A DNA stretch of 64,000 bases. It comes from Paenibacillus sp. Soil766. Lineage in GTDB: Bacteria > Bacillota > Bacilli > Paenibacillales > NBRC-103111. The DNA lies in the NCBI RefSeq assembly GCF_001428105.1, contig NZ_LMSJ01000013.1, positions 62,001-126,000 of the forward strand, given 5' to 3'. The notes beneath the pieces are model-generated. The model was not told where the DNA came from. It did no database searches and saw nothing but the letters and a program-made list of their open reading frames with translations. The translations under genes and the position numbers were made by a program. Within the stretch, counting starts at the first letter, position 1; each line of letters begins with the position of its first letter. This document shows, one piece after another, positions 10,301 through 18,760 of this stretch.

Positions 10301-10990
10301 GAGTCCGGTATATGGATTAACATGAGTAAGCCATTGCCGAGCAAAGGATTGCCAAATCGCTTTACCGTCCGGAAAAAGCGTTGCCATATATTTGGCACCG
10401 AACGAGCCGTATTGGCTTAAGCTTGGTACACCAGAAAAATCCGCATAGGCCAGAATGTCGATATCAATGTAGATGCCTCGCTCCTTCAGCAAAGAAACAA
10501 AGTACTCAAAATTGTCCAGTTTGGCCGGATCCAATGTAACGGTGGTCGAAGTTGGCTTCACCATAAGCCCTTTTGCCCAGTCCACATTTTCATCATTGGA
10601 ATGGTAGCGCACCGCATTATAACCCATAGCAACAAGCCGGTCGGCGATGATTACCATTTCTTCCCGGGTTGGATCCGTACCATAGCTGCCAACAAGATTG
10701 GTACCGAAGAACTTTACTTTCTTATTGGGCTCATCCGTAAAATAATAATCGCCATCCGCATCAATCTTTACGAAGCCTTTCGTTCCAGCTGGGGTTTGAT
10801 TCATGTAGGACAAGTCCAGCGCACTTCCAGGTGCTACCGCCAATGTTGTATCAATAGCTTTCCATGTGCTGTCAGCAACTATGGGAGCTGCATTTGCGGT
10901 AGGGCCTGCGATACCTGCAGTCCCTAATATTTGCAAGACTAAAGCAAAAACTAGCGTAACTGAAACCTTAGTAATCATTCCTTTTCTCAT
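7355..10990 (-). CDS. Large secreted clan GH-A-like glycoside hydrolase with two LamG-like modules and a fibronectin type III module
   Basis: This 1,211-residue protein starts at the ATG at 10990 behind AGGAGG. It has a Sec signal peptide ending near TANAAP, then a catalytic (beta/alpha)8-type region (about 40-470). In it GVSPMNET (Asn245-Glu246) looks like the acid/base NE motif and ALTEYNQEF (Glu415) like the strand-7 nucleophile of clan GH-A enzymes. A beta-sandwich region follows (about 560-770), then a LamG/DUF1080-like jelly roll (about 780-940), a fibronectin type III module (about 950-1035) and a second jelly roll repeating the first (about 1045-1211). It is preceded by promoter copy B, so it probably cleaves an extracellular polysaccharide for the transporter. 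A broken paralogue lies at 12959-15746. Substrate and GH family number are not assigned. Confidence 0.82.
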   Translation of the reverse strand: MRKGMITKVSVTLVFALVLQILGTAGIAGPTANAAPIVADSTWKAIDTTLAVAPGSALDLSYMNQTPAGTKGFVKIDADGDYYFTDEPNKKVKFFGTNLVGSYGTDPTREEMVIIADRLVAMGYNAVRYHSNDENVDWAKGLMVKPTSTTVTLDPAKLDNFEYFVSLLKERGIYIDIDILAYADFSGVPSLSQYGSFGAKYMATLFPDGKAIWQSFARQWLTHVNPYTGLALKDDPILMGVSPMNETILYNANFSNPSVKEWLKTDFNLFLAGKGRPAITTFPNTFWSAPASIRDDLAEYFTEKTLSSHNEMKNYLKDVIGVKVPIGGINYINDSLANYWRTHTDIHETHLYNGLVDGRGATFSYTPASHPRYSMVFDPETRANYVPQYGGTIFKNYIPGLALGQLYQKPFALTEYNQEFPTKGRDDLGLMVAATGAYNGWDMLNRFQYVSRVREAVQQSATLGGFTSFDTLTDTLVTMSEYQSSLLFRKGHITASEPKFVIVRDRTSVKTHASSTENEDLEINRMYIPHLFKMVTVYADKPGEPYAIYKITPELTSEQIASGNIPAQNKISITNSMTLKQVAETFINAIDDVNLKNNMLSNLNQNKLVSDTGELIFDLNLNTYLIHTPYAIGAVGTLNNNLFELGPVSLKASVDKGTVSAASLDDKSLDKSERMLVIYTTDVAATGEDTIQDPLDSKKRTYVRGKLPTLAKHETMEFHLKTTLIPAAYKAYKLATNGVRLQEIPVIATGNDIVVQLDTDKGYAFELVYDAIYADSFEAGNANGWSPLKGQWSTVQDGGSSVYLSEKSGLSVVDAIYGTDYWVEADVKEANNRGDLGLIARYADSGNYYAFTYHANPGNAKIEKRQSDQNVVIQSVYGLPSVEAGTAYKLRFETVGTSLKGYLNGQLVISATDTDFIGGKAGLITSSSRKVYFDNVLVRHDDATAPTAPSNLSAVSNSSSQMDLTWDESSDETGVSGYKIYRDGQEIATMNGEVYRYKDTSLTIATTYRYAVKAFDPGGRFSEASNEVTATTTNTYLQDDFEDGNANDWSVDSLWGTFTVVTDGSSKVYLSDNAAKGGTKSIAGLATWSNYTVEAKGKVDSWNSRIGLVASYVDWRNYYVMLYDYYYKRVSIVKFQDGIETMLASTPMTTAPTAGVYHTYSFEVNGSVLKGYIDGQLLVTATNSNFTAGKIGVFSHMQKSYFDDVVVRANP

Positions 10991-11100
10991 TTTTAATCCT
11001 CCTGTACAATTCAATTAAAGCTCATTCATGCTTTCTCGGCAGAGTCGCTGATCTGTGCGACATAAACCACCTCCTTTCAAACCCTAAGTGAATTAAATTT

Positions 11101-11163
11101 ACTATACGTTTTGTAAGCGCTTATAAAAATATCACCATTTTTGTTTTGATACCTACATTTTGG
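11101..11163 (-). promoter_or_regulatory. Glycoside hydrolase promoter with cre-like site and shared operator (copy B)
   Basis: The minus-strand -10 box TATAGT is at 11101-11106, the cre-like TGTAAGCGCTTATA at 11112-11125 and the shared element at 11129-11163. Distances between the three parts equal those of copy A to the base. The two copies are nearly identical over about 60 bp although their flanks differ, which argues for conserved regulatory function. Confidence 0.75.
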
Positions 11164-11176
11164 ATGCCTTGGGTAA

Positions 11177-12799
11177 TCAATGCGTCCATATTCTCCCGAT
11201 GTTTGGATCATCTTGTAATAATGGAACATCAATCTCTTCAAATATATTTCCAATCAGATATACATGATCCACATCTACTGCATGGACGCCAATGTCGGAA
11301 TTTTTCATCCTATTATTTGCTATGATAATGCTTTTATTGAATTTTCCCTTGAATCCATGCGACTTGATACCGATACATCCATAAGCCCCATACCTCGGGA
11401 AAAATCCACAATTATCAAACTCACAATCTTTAATAAGAATATCGCTAGCATGACCTCCTTCTGAATGAACAGGCAGCTCCGCACCAAGCAATATCCCAGG
11501 ATTCATTGTATTTCGATACTTGCAATTAAAAATATATAAATGATCATATCGTACCAAATGACCTGCACCCGCGATGTTTATGAATTCCGAATCCTTGCAA
11601 ATGTAACGGCTTGCCTTCCAACAGGACGCTGTACCTAGCGTTCCTTCCTTTAGTTCCTTGGCTAGGTCGCGATCAAAGACGACTCGATAATAGTTCCCAC
11701 CATCCCCCTTTCTCACGTGACTACTTTCCACGATACGGTAGCTTTCCGATTCATCTTCACAGTAGAGCTGAATTTGACTACCAGCTACAAGAGGAGCAAA
11801 AGAGTACTTACAGAAGAATTCCGCTTCGTTGGATTTCGTGATTTGCTTAAGAACCAGCCAATTGTTATGCATATTCTGACCATCCATCCGTACACCCTCT
11901 GCAATCATCCGACTAATCTCTATGTTACCGCTGCATTTGTAAATTTTCCATGCATCACGAGGGCCTGTAAAAAGCTGCTTACCTTTTGGTCTAAAGACCA
12001 CACGGTCTGCTGCTATCTCATGACAGTTCTCCGTCAACATACAAAATCCGTTGGCATTATACGTTCTGATATTAGTCAGAGTCAAATCATCGCATCTGGC
12101 AAAATAAGTTTGAAAATCGGTTTGCGCTCCTTGGTGCCAAGATAAAAATTCCCCAACCTGGACCTTGGATGCCACATCCATACTGTTTAGCACTAACCTC
12201 CTCTCGCCTTGCAATCTCCATGGACTGCCTGCCCCCCCACCGTATGTAACGCTTTCACCGATAAGGGCGCCTGTTTCCGGATGTAACCGATTCATGCAAT
12301 ACGTTCCCATGTTGTCATAACATGGATTTCCTTGGAATACTTCAACAGAAATTTGGTTGCCATTATTAGAGACTACTACACCAGCTGAGGCAAATTCTGG
12401 TCCGCGTGTGAATGCAAGATTACTCACTTGCAAATGATTACAGTCTTCACACCACAAGATAGCAGGTAAGTAATGATGGACTTGAAGATCATTAAAGCCA
12501 ACAAGTACGGTTGCAGGCTCACCATTCTCATCAACAGCTCCCTGGAGTGTTAAGTATTTGGCTCCACGGATCGGGATATGACATTCCTTAAATGTCTCAT
12601 CCCGACTTCCCGCATCATGGGCAAATCCCTCCGTTTGGATAATCTGAGAGGTTTCCAGTATATAAACACGCGGCTCGAAGGCTACGATATCTGCATTTAC
12701 CTCAATTGCCTTATTTATGGCTGCCCGAATGCCTGCAGCATCATCTGATACCCTAGCATCTATATAATCTTCAACATAAATAATCTTGTTATTTATCAT
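11177..12799 (-). CDS. Right-handed parallel beta-helix protein, probable cytoplasmic polysaccharide-active enzyme
   Basis: This 540-residue protein begins directly with a pectate-lyase-3-like segment (YIDARVSDDAAGIRAAINKA), then rungs rich in N-x-x-I/V patterns such as SDILIKDCEFDNCGFF and KSIIIANNRMKNSDIGVHAV, typical of a right-handed beta-helix. There is no signal peptide, so it should act inside the cell on imported oligosaccharides. It lies upstream of the secreted glycosidase on the same strand; the glycosidase has its own promoter between them. Families with this fold include GH28, GH110 and polysaccharide lyases, and I cannot choose among them. The ribosome binding site (AAGGGG, 11 bases before ATG) is modest. 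Confidence 0.75.
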   Translation of the reverse strand: MINNKIIYVEDYIDARVSDDAAGIRAAINKAIEVNADIVAFEPRVYILETSQIIQTEGFAHDAGSRDETFKECHIPIRGAKYLTLQGAVDENGEPATVLVGFNDLQVHHYLPAILWCEDCNHLQVSNLAFTRGPEFASAGVVVSNNGNQISVEVFQGNPCYDNMGTYCMNRLHPETGALIGESVTYGGGAGSPWRLQGERRLVLNSMDVASKVQVGEFLSWHQGAQTDFQTYFARCDDLTLTNIRTYNANGFCMLTENCHEIAADRVVFRPKGKQLFTGPRDAWKIYKCSGNIEISRMIAEGVRMDGQNMHNNWLVLKQITKSNEAEFFCKYSFAPLVAGSQIQLYCEDESESYRIVESSHVRKGDGGNYYRVVFDRDLAKELKEGTLGTASCWKASRYICKDSEFINIAGAGHLVRYDHLYIFNCKYRNTMNPGILLGAELPVHSEGGHASDILIKDCEFDNCGFFPRYGAYGCIGIKSHGFKGKFNKSIIIANNRMKNSDIGVHAVDVDHVYLIGNIFEEIDVPLLQDDPNIGRIWTH

Positions 12800-12910
12800 T
12801 TAAATTAATTCCCCTTATCATCTGTTTGAATTTAGTAGATACAAATTCACTCTGCGGTGATCGGCCCTTCGCTCATCTTGTTCGAAGAATGAAGAGGAGT
12901 CTGATGAGAA

Positions 12911-12941
12911 ACGGCGGTAACGCAGTGCGTTACCGCCGTTG
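12911..12941 (-). terminator. Strong hairpin downstream of the decayed glycosidase
   Basis: Nearly perfect inverted repeat AACGGCGGTAACGCA/TGCGTTACCGCCGTT lies 18 bases after the stop codon of the pseudogene. The U-tract is short (TTTCTC), so termination may be partial. Confidence 0.65.
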
Positions 12942-12958
12942 AATATAAATCTAACGAA

Positions 12959-15746
12959 TTATGGAGCTGTACGTACCACAACATCATCAAAATAAGCTTT
13001 GTTAAAATGTGTGTTCACACCAATTTTCCACGTTGGGAACGTGCTGTCTGAAGCAGTAGCAATAAGCAGATCATTCACATAAGCCTGCAGCGTGTTCCCT
13101 GCTGAGGTAAATCGCAGATTATGGTAGATGCCTGTTGCAAGCGGTGTGATTGGAGCTGAAATCGCAAGATCTGTTAGAACGCCATTTTGCAGTCTAGTGA
13201 TGTAGACGTTCTTTCCGAAGTTGTCATAAGACATGCTGTAATAGTTGTTATAGTCGACGAATCTGGCGATTACCCCCATTCTGCCGCTCGTTGTCTCCAT
13301 TTTCCCCTTAGCTTCTACGCTATAGTTGGTCCATGTTGAGGTTCCTGTGACTGACTTTGTTCCTCCTTTGTCCGCATTATTGGATAAGTAAGCTTTTGAG
13401 CCATTTAGATCCGACTCCACGGAGAAATACCCCCCAGTAAGAAACGACAGACCACCCATTCGCGGTGCCAGACTCGAAACCCGTGGCGTACAGCGCGTCG
13501 TATACGAGCTCAAATGCAAATCCTTTATCCGTCTCCAGCGTAACCGACAGCACCTGACCGTTCACGGTCACAGGGATTTCCTGAAGACGCGTACCATTCA
13601 GCGCAAGCTTATACCCTTTGTAACCGCCGGCTGGTTTAATAGTGGTTAACGTGAGCTGAGCCGTCTGCTGCTTTACCAGTGTAGGCAAGATCCCTCTGTA
13701 ATACTTTAATTGGCCGGAAGGCTGCATCACATATTGCTCATTGGTAGCCGCTACATCTGTCTTATAGATAAGCAGCATGCGTTCGCTATCCTTCAGTTCA
13801 TTTCCGTCCAAGGAGGATGCAAAAAAAGTACCTTTCTCGACATCGCTGGTCACGGTCGCTTGCCCCAGCGTAAAGGTATGATTATTCATCGTTCCTGCCG
13901 CAGCAATCACTTTCGGCGTGTTCACGAACTCCCCGGTGTCGGACAGCAGCTTATTCTGATTCAAGGCCGCTAACATTTCCGTCTTCTTGTTCGCATCGTC
14001 CAACGAATTGATGAACAGTTCGGCCATCTGTCTGTTCGTCATGGAAGACGAAATCGGCAGCTTATTGGCTGTCGGCAGATTGCCGCTGGCGATCCGTTCC
14101 GGTGTGACGTCCGGCGTAATTTCGTACACAGACAAAGGTACATTCGGTTTATCTGCATACACAGACAAGGTCTTGAACAAATGAGGAATGTACATCATGT
14201 TTGCTACATAAGCGTCGCCTTCCGAGGCTGCACCTTTGTTGCGAGCCCATGTGCGTTCCATACGAACACGAATTTCGGACTTGCTGCCTGAATCGCCTCA
14301 TTGCAGAATATGACCGACGCTTCTGTCTCCGACATAATGGCAAGCGGTTCACCTGCAATTGAGAACTCCTCAGGGGCACCCAGCTTTAGATTGTTATACC
14401 CATCCCCTGCATCCCGGCCGAAGGAGTAGCGGTTCATCATATCCCAGCCCTGATATGCCCCGATTGCCCCATTAAAGATCCCAACTTCCTCACGCCCTTT
14501 GAAGGGCTGGGTATCCTGAAACTCGGTAAGCAGAAATGGTTCGGCATACGGCTGCCTGAATGAAAGAGCAGGATAGTACGTTCCAAAATGGGTGTCCGTC
14601 GGCCAATCCTTCGGATAATTGGCAGCTGTAGCGCTATTGAACGCCATACTTAGACGTGGCTCCTTAAGCGGATGATATTGATAGCCGCTCCCTATACTGT
14701 CGGTGAACCTTTGGTTTGAAAATTGGTAATAGGCATGGGTTTCATACACATCCGAAGCTTGATCGCGCCAATAGTTCACATTCGGGCTAATCAGGTAGTT
14801 TAATCCCCCAATAGGAGCATTAATGCCGAGCTGATCCTTTAAATACGTTCTCATTGCATTAGAGACATTAATCGTTTTATTAGAGTAATAAGCAGTAAGC
14901 TGATCCTTAATTTCCCCCCATGCATCCCAATAGCTGACGGGAAAATTAGTGATGGTTGGTTTACCTAGCGAGGCCAGATACTGGTTGAAATCCTGAAGCA
15001 AGTAATCGCGCAATGGCGCCTTCATGCCGCTGAGACTCATATTCTGGAGTAGGGCTTCATTCCACGGGCTGACCCCGACCAGAACGGGATCATTCTTCAA
15101 AGCGAGTCCCGTATAGGGGTTCACATGAGAGAGCCACGTGTCGGCAATCTTCTTCCACATATCCAACGCCTGCGGGAGCAGCGGAAGCAAATACGGTGAA
15201 TTATAACCCTCTGCATATTCGCCAAGCCCCGGTATATTTTTAAAATCATACAGGTGGAACATATCGATCGTCACATAAATGCCCTTGGACTTCAGCTTCG
15301 CAATAAAATACTCCAATCGATCCAGTTTATCCGGATTCAGCTGGGGCGTTGTCGATCCATTCTGGACGAATATCCCCGGTGCCCAATCCTGCATGGAATC
15401 GACTGAATGTATCCGCACCACGTTGTAGCCTAACCGTGCAAGCCGATCTACGGTTTAATCCGCATCAGCATGGGAGCCGTAGTACATGTTCCAGGTTACA
15501 TTGGCTCCGTATAGCTTCACCTTCTTGTGCGGTGCCAGTTCGAAGGTGTAGTCGCCGTCAGCTCCTTGCTGGATGAAGCCATACTTCCCTGCCGGAAATC
15601 GTCATCGGCTGCGTGTCCATTGGCTTCCATACATCAACTGCCTGGGCCGTCGGTGTTTGACCTAAGAACCCGCCGACGCCAATCAAAGAGAGCATTAGGG
15701 TCAAACTCAGAAAGGAAGTCCACCCTTTACTCGAATTGTACACCAT
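12959..15746 (-). pseudogene. Decayed paralogue of the secreted glycoside hydrolase, with four inactivating lesions
   Basis: The pieces align in order with the intact gene at 7355-10990: signal peptide and mature N-terminus (15746-15600), catalytic region with SPWNEA and LLTEFQD, the middle beta region with MMYIPHLFK, and one terminal LamG-like module ending VVVRTAP. Lesions are (1) a small deletion with frameshift near 15597, joining DTQPMTI to the homologue of PAGTKGF; (2) an in-frame TAA at 15455-15457; (3) a one-base-type frameshift near 14265 between SPKFVFV and RMERTW; (4) six instead of five G residues in a run at 13430-13435. The ATG at 15746 has AGGAG seven bases before it. The fibronectin and second jelly-roll modules of the intact copy are absent. 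Several independent lesions argue against a simple sequencing error. Confidence 0.88.
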
Positions 15747-15966
15747 CAATCAGCTCCTTAATCGAGATTACAGTCGTTCCCTCCATGTATACGATTTCAC
15801 AGTGCAGAACTTGCAGGTCTGTGTTTTTTAATGGAGCTGCTTGGTTCGTTGTGGTACAGGAACAATCGGCTTATGCAGCGCCACCGTTTGAAAGCTCACT
15901 TCAGCAGGCATCCCCCCCCTTCACAATCGCTTAACAACGAATGGTCCCTGGCGTTCTGAATTATCC

Positions 15967-18306
15967 TTAATAACATCGAATCTCGTAGATTGCAGCCGAC
16001 GGATCTCCATTGGTCGCCTCGATCACGACGCGTATTGTATCCGTTTGAACCGACTGCGCTAGGGTATATCGGCAATGGCGCTGGTAATTATCTTTCACTT
16101 GGATGAGCTCTTGCCATCCACCGTCCACATACGCTTCAATTCGATAATCCTTTGGACATTGCGGATCGCGATAAAATGGTGGATACCCGCGGTATTCCCA
16201 TAATAGGTTGCCCGGGAATGAGAGCTCGATCTGTCCAATCGTTTGTTGATCCTCCCACTTCAATTCCAGCCATTGCGGAAGCGCCTCTTTTGCATCCGAA
16301 CGCCACAGGTTCGTAAACCGATAAGGCCGCGTTACACCGTTAATGACTTGCTCAGGGCTGTACGCATGCTGCGGAGGATCTACGCGGAAGCTACGGGTCG
16401 GACCGTTCCAATCCCGGCGCATCTTGCCTTCGCCCATTTCATACGCACACGTATGGCCTGGCACAATACCATCCCCGCAATGCCAAGCAACGTTGGGATT
16501 CGCCAGTAAATCCAATCGCACATAGGTCCCCAGCTTCAAGCCATCATCCCCGCTCAGGTGTACATCCCAATCGATCCATTGGTACTTGCCTGGCATGATT
16601 TCCAGCTCTGTTACGGCCAGCGGCGGATTGGCGTCGCAGCGATAGTCCCAAATATGATCCACTGGAATCATCTTCGCTTCCACGATTTGAGGGGTTTCGC
16701 TCAGATTGCTCACACATACCGACACACGGTTCAGCACGCCTTCCGATATCGCAATCCATTGCCCCTTCCGCTGAAGGAGAATTTCATCCTGATGACCGAG
16801 CTGGCCGGATGCGTGCAGTTCCGCCTTCACTTCCGAACCGTTGCACGAAGCTTGACTGCTAGCCGTAACGCGCGCCTTGCGCGCAAGATCCAGCTCATCC
16901 TCGTTCGTCGTGTTCAGCAGGAAGCAGCCGTCGCGCAGCAGTGTTTGCTTCACTTCTTGTATAGCCTGACTTGGGACATCCGCTATCGCTAATCCATGCT
17001 TTAATGCAATCGCAGCCGATGTTCCCACTGCCTGCCCAATCAGCGCGGTTGTCGCCATGACTCGTACCGTGCCTAATGCGGCATGCGTAACGGAGATATT
17101 CCGCCCAGCCATCATCAAATTATCGATATCCTTGGCAATTGTTGACCGCAAAGGAATACCATAAGGGCCGCAGTAGCTTTTCACCATATAAGGGGACGTT
17201 TCATCATAGCCTTCCGAACTGGCATGCTCACTGGTAGGCGCAAGAAGTCCCCCGGGTGTATGCAGATCAAGGAACCAGCCGCCATAAGCAATTTCATCCT
17301 CAAATACGGTTCGATTTAGCGGGTCGTGTTCCGTCATCAGATAGTGACCCATAATTCTGCGGCTTTCCCGTTTGCCAGGCACTTGGCCAATCCAATCTAT
17401 TGCGTGATTCGCTGCCAGCTCTTGCGTGCGAGGATCCTTGTTCTTGATCCAATCCCAAATCCCTAACACGTAGCGTGTGAGCTCATGACGAATATCTTCA
17501 CTTTCATAGATGGTGTGCCAAGGCATGCCGATTTCAATCCACCAATAACCGCCTCGCATATCGTTCGGATTACGGCCCTGCTTGTAGAAAAAATCCGGAT
17601 TATCGAGCTTCGCGGCCCAATCCGGTGCGGTGAACGGAGCAGGGTAGCCCAAATCCTTTGTTTTAAAAAGAAGAGAGCTCCCCATCACATCTCCGTTGGC
17701 CCGGAGTGGCGCGTGCGGCTCGTCAAATTCCTCACGCGCTTCCGAACCCATTCGCCATTCGCAGCCTGCACGTTCTGCAACGATGCCGTCACCTGTGCAA
17801 TCCACGAATACATCCGCTTCGAGCTCAAGCTCCATTTCAGCGTTCGCTACATACCCCACGACCGAAGCAATCTTTCGCTCACCCGTCATCCGAACATCCA
17901 GAATGGCCGTATTCAAATAGAAGGTTAAATTCTCCGTGCGCTGCGCCAGATCATACATCGTCATATCCCAAACGCTGTTCGTCCATCCATTCTCAAAAAT
18001 CTGCTCATGATTGCGCGCGCGTTCCTCAATCAATAATTCCGAAATGATCCCCGTTTCCTTGGCGTAAACATGAAAAGCTGCTGCACCATGAGGCGTCACT
18101 CTGACCTCGGACGAGCTGTTCCCGCCGAAGACAGGGCGATCCTGTACCAGACATGTTTTGGCGCCATGTCTGGCCGAAGCAACGGCCGCACAAAAACCCG
18201 CAAGTCCGCCTCCGCACACGACAACATCGTACTTCTCCGTCTTTTGCCCCTTTTTTCTCGCTGTATGATTGCCATCTGTACGCGTATCTTTGAAGCCATT
18301 CCCCAT
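15967..18306 (-). CDS. FAD-dependent oxidoreductase with C-terminal discoidin-like domain
   Basis: This 779-residue protein starts at the ATG at 18306 (GAGGGAGA upstream). Near the N-terminus DVVVCGGGLAGFCAAVASAR is a dinucleotide-binding GxGxxG fold, followed by RPVFGGNSSSEVRV and DCTGDGIVAERAG, as in the FAD_oxidored family (PF12831). These proteins often occur in polysaccharide-utilisation loci, where some are labelled 'xanthan lyase' without proof. Residues of about 640-779 resemble an F5/8 type C (CBM32-like) domain, which is unusual on a protein with no signal peptide. Promoter copy C precedes the gene, tying it to the transporter and glycosidase. It may oxidise a sugar derived from the imported substrate (inference). 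Confidence 0.82.
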   Translation of the reverse strand: MGNGFKDTRTDGNHTARKKGQKTEKYDVVVCGGGLAGFCAAVASARHGAKTCLVQDRPVFGGNSSSEVRVTPHGAAAFHVYAKETGIISELLIEERARNHEQIFENGWTNSVWDMTMYDLAQRTENLTFYLNTAILDVRMTGERKIASVVGYVANAEMELELEADVFVDCTGDGIVAERAGCEWRMGSEAREEFDEPHAPLRANGDVMGSSLLFKTKDLGYPAPFTAPDWAAKLDNPDFFYKQGRNPNDMRGGYWWIEIGMPWHTIYESEDIRHELTRYVLGIWDWIKNKDPRTQELAANHAIDWIGQVPGKRESRRIMGHYLMTEHDPLNRTVFEDEIAYGGWFLDLHTPGGLLAPTSEHASSEGYDETSPYMVKSYCGPYGIPLRSTIAKDIDNLMMAGRNISVTHAALGTVRVMATTALIGQAVGTSAAIALKHGLAIADVPSQAIQEVKQTLLRDGCFLLNTTNEDELDLARKARVTASSQASCNGSEVKAELHASGQLGHQDEILLQRKGQWIAISEGVLNRVSVCVSNLSETPQIVEAKMIPVDHIWDYRCDANPPLAVTELEIMPGKYQWIDWDVHLSGDDGLKLGTYVRLDLLANPNVAWHCGDGIVPGHTCAYEMGEGKMRRDWNGPTRSFRVDPPQHAYSPEQVINGVTRPYRFTNLWRSDAKEALPQWLELKWEDQQTIGQIELSFPGNLLWEYRGYPPFYRDPQCPKDYRIEAYVDGGWQELIQVKDNYQRHCRYTLAQSVQTDTIRVVIEATNGDPSAAIYEIRCY

Positions 18307-18377
18307 ATCTCTTCGTCTCCCTCTATGCAGCCGCACCTAACAATCCTTGATGACAGCGTTTTCTTTTTCTCCTTTTC

Positions 18378-18441
18378 ACTTTATCCTGAACAGGTACGCA
18401 TTAAAATAGCACCATTTTTGATTTGATGCCTTCATTTTGGC
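18378..18441 (-). promoter_or_regulatory. Oxidoreductase promoter with the shared operator but no cre site (copy C)
   Basis: The shared element is at 18406-18441 (plus strand ATAGCACCATTTTTG then TTTGATGCCTTCATTTTGG). A minus-strand -10-like TAAAGT is at 18378-18383, exactly the same offset as in copies A and B. The cre position (18389-18402) has diverged. The gene should therefore share the activator but not the catabolite repression. Confidence 0.65.
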
Positions 18442-18539
18442 ACCACAAGTACACATCATTTGAACCCGCCGATAAAATGTTAAGTGTATATGTGATGCTT
18501 TGTTTACATAGTTTGCACCTTCGATATATATATTCGGAC

Positions 18540-18580
18540 ACAAAAGAGTCCCAATCTCAGCTAAAGCTAGAATTGGGACT
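18540..18580 (-). terminator. Terminator downstream of cbiA
   Basis: Stem AGTCCCAAT/ATTGGGACT encloses AGCT repeats and is followed on the minus strand by CTTTTG. It lies about 180 bases after the cbiA stop; I see no gene in the space between. Confidence 0.7.
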
Positions 18581-18760
18581 AATAATTTATTTAACGACTA
18601 CTTCACTGATAGATTTAAGACTTCAAAATAATTAATGTAAATTCAATTGGCTGCAAAATTCATCGTCCCAACGAAACATCCTGGGTAGCAATAATCAATT
18701 AATTCACCCAATCAGATGGATCAATTAGTGACTGGTTATACAGAAGATCCTATCGATCGG

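Noticed and set aside
16243-18426. Several plus-strand frames opposite the FAD oxidoreductase
   Set aside because: All are shadows; the minus-strand gene has clear motifs over its full length.
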